Shown here: positions 60,579 to 64,000 of the stretch, one piece after another
Position numbering within the stretch: the first letter of the stretch is position 1
Layout: each line of letters starts with the position of its first letter
Source: Caryophanales bacterium
Lineage (GTDB): Bacteria; Bacillota; Bacilli; Bacillales; Amphibacillaceae
Direction: 5' to 3'
Assembly (NCBI GenBank): GCA_029257405.1
Contig: JARIBO010000050.1
Coordinates: 62,001 to 126,000, forward strand
Length of the DNA stretch: 64,000 nucleotides
Translations under genes and position numbers: made by a program
The notes under the pieces: generated by a model
The model's database searches: none
What the model saw: only the letters and a program-made list of their open reading frames with translations
Told to the model about the DNA's origin: nothing

Positions 60579-61094
60579 ATGAGCAAGAATAAAAATAAAG
60601 TATCCCGTCGACAATTTCTAAACTACTCACTTACTGGTTTAGGTGGATTTATGGCTGCCGGTATACTTATTCCAAACTTAAGATTTGCTATTGACCCAGT
60701 TTTAAAAACTGCGGGAGATGCAGGAGATCTTACAAACGTAAGCTTATCGGTTGATGACATTACAGAAGAACCACAAAGAGTTGACTGGGATGTAGAGCAA
60801 GTTGACGGTTGGTATGAATCAGATGTTAATCGTACAGCATGGGTATTTAAAGATGAAAATGGTGATATTCAAGCCTTTTCACCAATATGTACTCATTTAG
60901 GTTGTTTTGTATCTTGGGAAGGTAGTGATGACCATCCTAATGAATTTTTCTGCCCATGTCATAATGGCCGTTATTATAAAGATGGTACGAATGTTCCACA
61001 TACACCACCTTTAGAGCCGTTACATGTCTATGAGCATAAAGTAGAAGATGGAATGTTATTCCTTGGAGAACCAAGTCCTAGAGAGGAGGCGTAA
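60579..61094 (+). CDS. qcrA: Menaquinol-cytochrome c reductase, Rieske iron-sulfur subunit
   Basis: 171 residues: SRRQFL at 9-14 resembles a twin-arginine signal before the single membrane helix (about 15-33); the 2Fe-2S cluster is bound by C104-T-H106-LGC109 and C125-P-C127-H128, all present. It accepts electrons from menaquinol at the outer face. First of qcrABC. The start follows AGAGGGGGG. The 146 bases in front hold no clear consensus promoter. Confidence 0.96.
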   Translation: MSKNKNKVSRRQFLNYSLTGLGGFMAAGILIPNLRFAIDPVLKTAGDAGDLTNVSLSVDDITEEPQRVDWDVEQVDGWYESDVNRTAWVFKDENGDIQAFSPICTHLGCFVSWEGSDDHPNEFFCPCHNGRYYKDGTNVPHTPPLEPLHVYEHKVEDGMLFLGEPSPREEA

Positions 61095-61100
61095 TTAAAG

Positions 61101-61775
61101 ATGCTACAAAAGTTATATGATTGGATTGATGACCGCGTAGACGTTACGCCTATCTGGCGTGACATTGCAGATCATGAGGTTCCAGAGCACGTTAACCCAG
61201 CCCATCATTTCTCAGCATTTGTTTATTGCTTTGGTGGTCTAACATTTTTCGTTGTTGTTATACAAATTTTATCAGGAATGTTTTTAACTATGTATTACGT
61301 TCCAGATATCGAAAATGCTTGGGAATCAGTTTATTACTTACAAACACAAGTTGCACACGGTCAAATAGTTCGTGGAATGCACCATTGGGGTGCTAGTGTT
61401 GTTATTGTAATGCTATTATTACATACAATGCGTGTATTTTTCCAAGGAGCTTATAAAAAACCACGTGAATTAAACTGGATGGTCGGAGTATTAATATTCT
61501 TCGTTATGTTAGGTTTAGGTTTCACAGGTTACTTATTACCTTGGGATAACAAAGCTTACTTTGCTACACAAGTAGGACTTGAAATCGCAGAACAAGTTCC
61601 ATTTATCGGAACTTACTTAAAAACATTACTAGCTGGTGATCCAACAATTGTTGGAGCTCAGACGTTGACTAGATTCTTTGCAATTCATGTCTTCTTCTTA
61701 CCAGGAGCTTTATTTGGACTATTAGCAGCACACTTTATTTTAATTCGTAGACAAGGTATTTCTGGACCATTATAA
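61101..61775 (+). CDS. qcrB: Menaquinol-cytochrome c reductase cytochrome b subunit
   Basis: 224-residue b6-type cytochrome with four membrane helices; the two haem pairs use histidines in RGMHHWGAS, LLLHTMRVF and the HVFFLPGALF/AAHF region. In bacilli cytochrome b is split between QcrB and the N-terminal half of QcrC, as here. Six bases after qcrA, with GGAGGCG overlapping the qcrA stop. Confidence 0.96.
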   Translation: MLQKLYDWIDDRVDVTPIWRDIADHEVPEHVNPAHHFSAFVYCFGGLTFFVVVIQILSGMFLTMYYVPDIENAWESVYYLQTQVAHGQIVRGMHHWGASVVIVMLLLHTMRVFFQGAYKKPRELNWMVGVLIFFVMLGLGFTGYLLPWDNKAYFATQVGLEIAEQVPFIGTYLKTLLAGDPTIVGAQTLTRFFAIHVFFLPGALFGLLAAHFILIRRQGISGPL

Positions 61776-61790
61776 AAGGAGGGGAAAACT

Positions 61791-62573
61791 GTGAAGAGAG
61801 GTAAAGGTATGAAGTATGTTGGCGATTCACGTGTGGACGCCGCAAAAACTTCTCAGATACCCAAAGACTATTCTGAGTATCCTGGACGTACAGAGGCTTT
61901 CTGGCCAAACTTCTTACTTAAAGAGTGGTTAGTTGGATCTGTCTTCCTTATAGGATTTTTATGTGTAACAATTGCTGCACCAACAGCATTGGAAGGTTTA
62001 GCTGATCCTACAGACGCAGCTTACATTCCATTACCAGACTGGTATTTCTTATTCTTATATGAATTATTGAAATATGATTTTGCAAGTGGACCATATATTT
62101 TATTTGGTATTCTTGTATTACCTGGATTGGCATTTGGAGCTCTTCTTCTTGCACCATTCTTAGATAATGGACCAGGTAGAAGACCAGCAACTAGACCAAT
62201 AGCTGTCGGTATGATGGTATTAGGTTTAGCTGCAACAATGTGGCTTACGTATGAATCAGCATCAGCTGTAGATTGGCAACAAATATCAGAAGATAATAAG
62301 CCAATTCCACAGTCAGAACAAGCAGCAGTAGATACGGATGATCCGGGTTATGAGATTTATTCAAATAACTGTTTAAGCTGTCATGGTGATGCATTAGAAG
62401 GTGGCGCTGCAGGTCCTGCATTAATAGGAACTGAGTATGGTGCCGAAGAAATAGCTGATATCGCAGTTAATGGTGTAGGAGATATGCCAGCAGATATGTT
62501 CCAAGGTTCAGATGAAGAATTAGATGACCTTGTACAATTTATCTTATCAGCTAATGAAGATGCTAGTGAATAA
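61791..62573 (+). CDS. qcrC: Menaquinol-cytochrome c reductase subunit IV / cytochrome c fusion
   Basis: 260 residues: N-terminal subunit IV-like part with three membrane helices (about 45-165, including PLPDWYFLFLYELLKY), then an outer cytochrome c domain with C194-LS-C197-H198 and methionine ligand in GDMPADMF. The haem must be attached by ResABC, encoded at 26.9-30.4 kb. GTG start after AAAGGAGGGG. Confidence 0.96.
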   Translation: MKRGKGMKYVGDSRVDAAKTSQIPKDYSEYPGRTEAFWPNFLLKEWLVGSVFLIGFLCVTIAAPTALEGLADPTDAAYIPLPDWYFLFLYELLKYDFASGPYILFGILVLPGLAFGALLLAPFLDNGPGRRPATRPIAVGMMVLGLAATMWLTYESASAVDWQQISEDNKPIPQSEQAAVDTDDPGYEIYSNNCLSCHGDALEGGAAGPALIGTEYGAEEIADIAVNGVGDMPADMFQGSDEELDDLVQFILSANEDASE

Positions 62574-62584
62574 TATCTAAAATT

Positions 62585-62619
62585 AACACCTTTACCATTT
62601 AATGGTGAAGGTGTTTTTT
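62585..62619 (+). terminator. Terminator after qcrC
   Basis: AACACCTTTACCATT (62585-62599) pairs with AATGGTGAAGGTGTT (62601-62615, one G-U), followed by T residues. Confidence 0.88.
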
Positions 62620-62642
62620 ATTAATGAAATTAGGTGATCATT

Positions 62643-63224
62643 ATTAAATTTAAATATTTATTGGCACAGAAAAACTTTTTAATATTATTATTTTTAATCA
62701 ATTTATTTGGAACGGTATATGGTTATCTGTGGTATGAAAGTCAATTAGAAATTACGCCGACAATTTTCATTCCATTTGTACCTGATAGCCCGACAGCAAC
62801 GTTGTTTTTTACAATATTTTTATTGTTTTTCATATTTGGTAAAAATGTTCCTTATATAGAAGCTTTAGCTATTACGTCATTGTTTAAATATGGTGTGTGG
62901 GCAGTTGCTATGAATCTTTTAACCTTATTGGTTAATGGAGAACTAATGTGGCAAGGATATATGTTAATTGCATCTCACGGAGCAATGGCTATACAAGGAT
63001 TATTATATATACCTTATTATAAAATAAAATTAAAACACCTTACAGTAGCTGCTATATTTTTGTTACATAATGAAATTATCGATTATGTCTATGGTATGAT
63101 GCCTATTTATTCATCTTTATCTCTTTATCAAAATGAAATAGGATATTTTACGTTTTGGTTATCAATATTTACAATTTTTTTAGTTTATCAATTGTTAAAA
63201 AAGTATAATTCCGAGGAACTTTAA
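62643..63224 (+). CDS. ypjA: DUF1405 membrane protein YpjA, probable AUU start
   Basis: About 193 residues with five to six membrane helices; FVPDSPTATLFF and EALAITSLFKYGVWAVAMN are the conserved segments of the family, which follows qcrC in Bacillus. Function unknown. In frame, TAGGTG (62631-62636) is followed by six bases and ATT 62643, giving M-K-F-K-YLLAQ. GTG 62634 lies inside the ribosome binding site and TTG 62661 has none, so an AUU start is the best reading but is less certain than for pdp or recS. Confidence 0.85.
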   Translation: MKFKYLLAQKNFLILLFLINLFGTVYGYLWYESQLEITPTIFIPFVPDSPTATLFFTIFLLFFIFGKNVPYIEALAITSLFKYGVWAVAMNLLTLLVNGELMWQGYMLIASHGAMAIQGLLYIPYYKIKLKHLTVAAIFLLHNEIIDYVYGMMPIYSSLSLYQNEIGYFTFWLSIFTIFLVYQLLKKYNSEEL

Positions 63225-63295
63225 TTGACCTTAACTGACTTATTGACTATTATTGACTATATAACCTTATACACGCTTTAGGAGGAAATAATTCT

Positions 63296-63976
63296 ATGTC
63301 AACTGGTACATTTATAATTTATATTGCAATCTTAATCATCGTGCCGCTGATTGCTCAAAGTAAAGTAAAATCTACTTATAAAAAATATTCAAAAGTAGCA
63401 ACTTCAAGTAGAAAATCAGGAGCACAAGTAGCACAAGAAATTTTGAGTCAAAATGGTTTACACAATGTACGGATTGAAGAAGTTCAAGGTACTTTAACAG
63501 ATCATTATGATCCACGAAGTAAAGTAGTTAGATTATCTAGTAATAATTATCATGGTCATTCAATGGCTTCATCAGCTGTAGCAGCTCACGAGGTTGGACA
63601 TGCGATGCAAGATGCTGAAGATTATGCTTTTCTTAAATTTAGAACTGCATTAGTTCCTCTCGCATCATTTGGTTCAAATAGTGCAATGTTTATTATCTTA
63701 GCTGGGATAATATTTAGTGCTAATAATTTAATTGGTTTAGGTGTTTTATTTATGGGCTTTGCAGTATTGTTTCAATTAGTTACTTTGCCTGTAGAATTTA
63801 ATGCATCTTCCAGAGCAATGGATCAACTTGTCTCTACTGGAATTATTGTTAATGCTGAAGAACGTGAGACTAAAAAAGTATTAAATGCAGCAGCCCTTAC
63901 TTATGTAGCTGCGGCACTTGTAGCAGTAGCAGAATTGATGCGTTTTCTACTTATCTTTTTAAATAATCGTGATTAA
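63296..63976 (+). CDS. Zinc metallopeptidase, YugP/DUF2268-like membrane protein
   Basis: 226 residues: an N-terminal membrane helix (about 4-22), zinc motif HEVGH near residues 100-104 followed by AMQDAEDY, then two or three membrane helices and a conserved PVEFNASSRAMDQL segment. The family is known as neutral zinc metallopeptidase (YugP). Substrate unknown. B. subtilis yugP is elsewhere; here the gene follows ypjA where Bacillus has ypjB. The start follows AGGAGG. The last 24 bases of the window after it contain nothing identifiable. Confidence 0.88.
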   Translation: MSTGTFIIYIAILIIVPLIAQSKVKSTYKKYSKVATSSRKSGAQVAQEILSQNGLHNVRIEEVQGTLTDHYDPRSKVVRLSSNNYHGHSMASSAVAAHEVGHAMQDAEDYAFLKFRTALVPLASFGSNSAMFIILAGIIFSANNLIGLGVLFMGFAVLFQLVTLPVEFNASSRAMDQLVSTGIIVNAEERETKKVLNAAALTYVAAALVAVAELMRFLLIFLNNRD

Positions 63977-64000
63977 AAAAGGACTGACAATTATTTCTTC

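Overview
This is a 64 kb stretch of core chromosome from a low-GC, Gram-positive, Bacillales-type bacterium. Gene content and protein sequence are closest to Staphylococcaceae and their relatives, but the window carries a cytochrome bc complex (qcrABC) and the ResABC cytochrome c maturation genes, which Staphylococcus itself lacks as far as I know. A non-sporulating coccus of the Nosocomiicoccus / Jeotgalicoccus / Salinicoccus / Macrococcus kind is my best guess (inference). At positions where Bacillus subtilis has sporulation genes (around asd, after ymdB and ymcA, before lysA, before rluB, before hup) none is present. I see no rRNA, tRNA, CRISPR array, insertion sequence, prophage or integrative element.

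Layout. (1) 1-16.4 kb: rpsO-pnp-mlpA-asd-ftsK-ymfI-ymfK-rodZ-pgsA-cinA-recA-rny-ymdB-ymcA, all on the + strand: ribosome and RNA decay, chromosome segregation, SOS repair, cell shape and phospholipid synthesis. (2) 16.4-17.4 kb: one aldo/keto reductase on the minus strand, at the seam between two blocks that are far apart in B. subtilis. (3) 17.4-33 kb: nudF, fur, xerD, deoB-pdp-lysA, ppiB, a small M50-like protease, scpAB, rluB and resABCDE. (4) 33-36.2 kb: glpD-glpK on the minus strand behind a terminator-type leader that fits GlpP antitermination. (5) 36.3-48.5 kb: ypbB-recS-ypbD-small membrane protein, a short ddl, gudB, ypdA, cmk, S1-domain protein, der, gpsA, a DUF2768 protein and a lipoprotein. 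(6) 48.7-64 kb: hup, hepS-menG-hepT (menaquinone), ndk, the aroC-aroB-aroH-hisC-tyrA-aroA cluster, ypiA, ypiB, qcrABC, ypjA and a YugP-like metallopeptidase.

The genes form a coherent respiratory theme. hepS/menG/hepT make menaquinone from chorismate supplied by aroBCA, qcrABC oxidises it, resABC attaches haem to the QcrC cytochrome, resDE senses respiratory state, and glpD feeds electrons to menaquinone.

The most unusual signal is in translation starts. Four genes (aldo/keto reductase, pdp, recS, ypjA) have a Shine-Dalgarno core ending in GGTG followed by exactly six bases and then AUA or AUU, at the place where homologous proteins begin, and no AUG/GUG/UUG in a better place. Neighbouring genes with the same GGTG-N6 geometry (rny, hepT, hepS and a small membrane protein gene) use UUG, AUG or GUG there. 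This suggests several genuine AUA/AUU initiation codons. No obviously new multi-gene system is present; other points worth checking are paired palindromes upstream of ftsK and fur, and the ACT plus P-loop architecture of the uncharacterised YmfK family.
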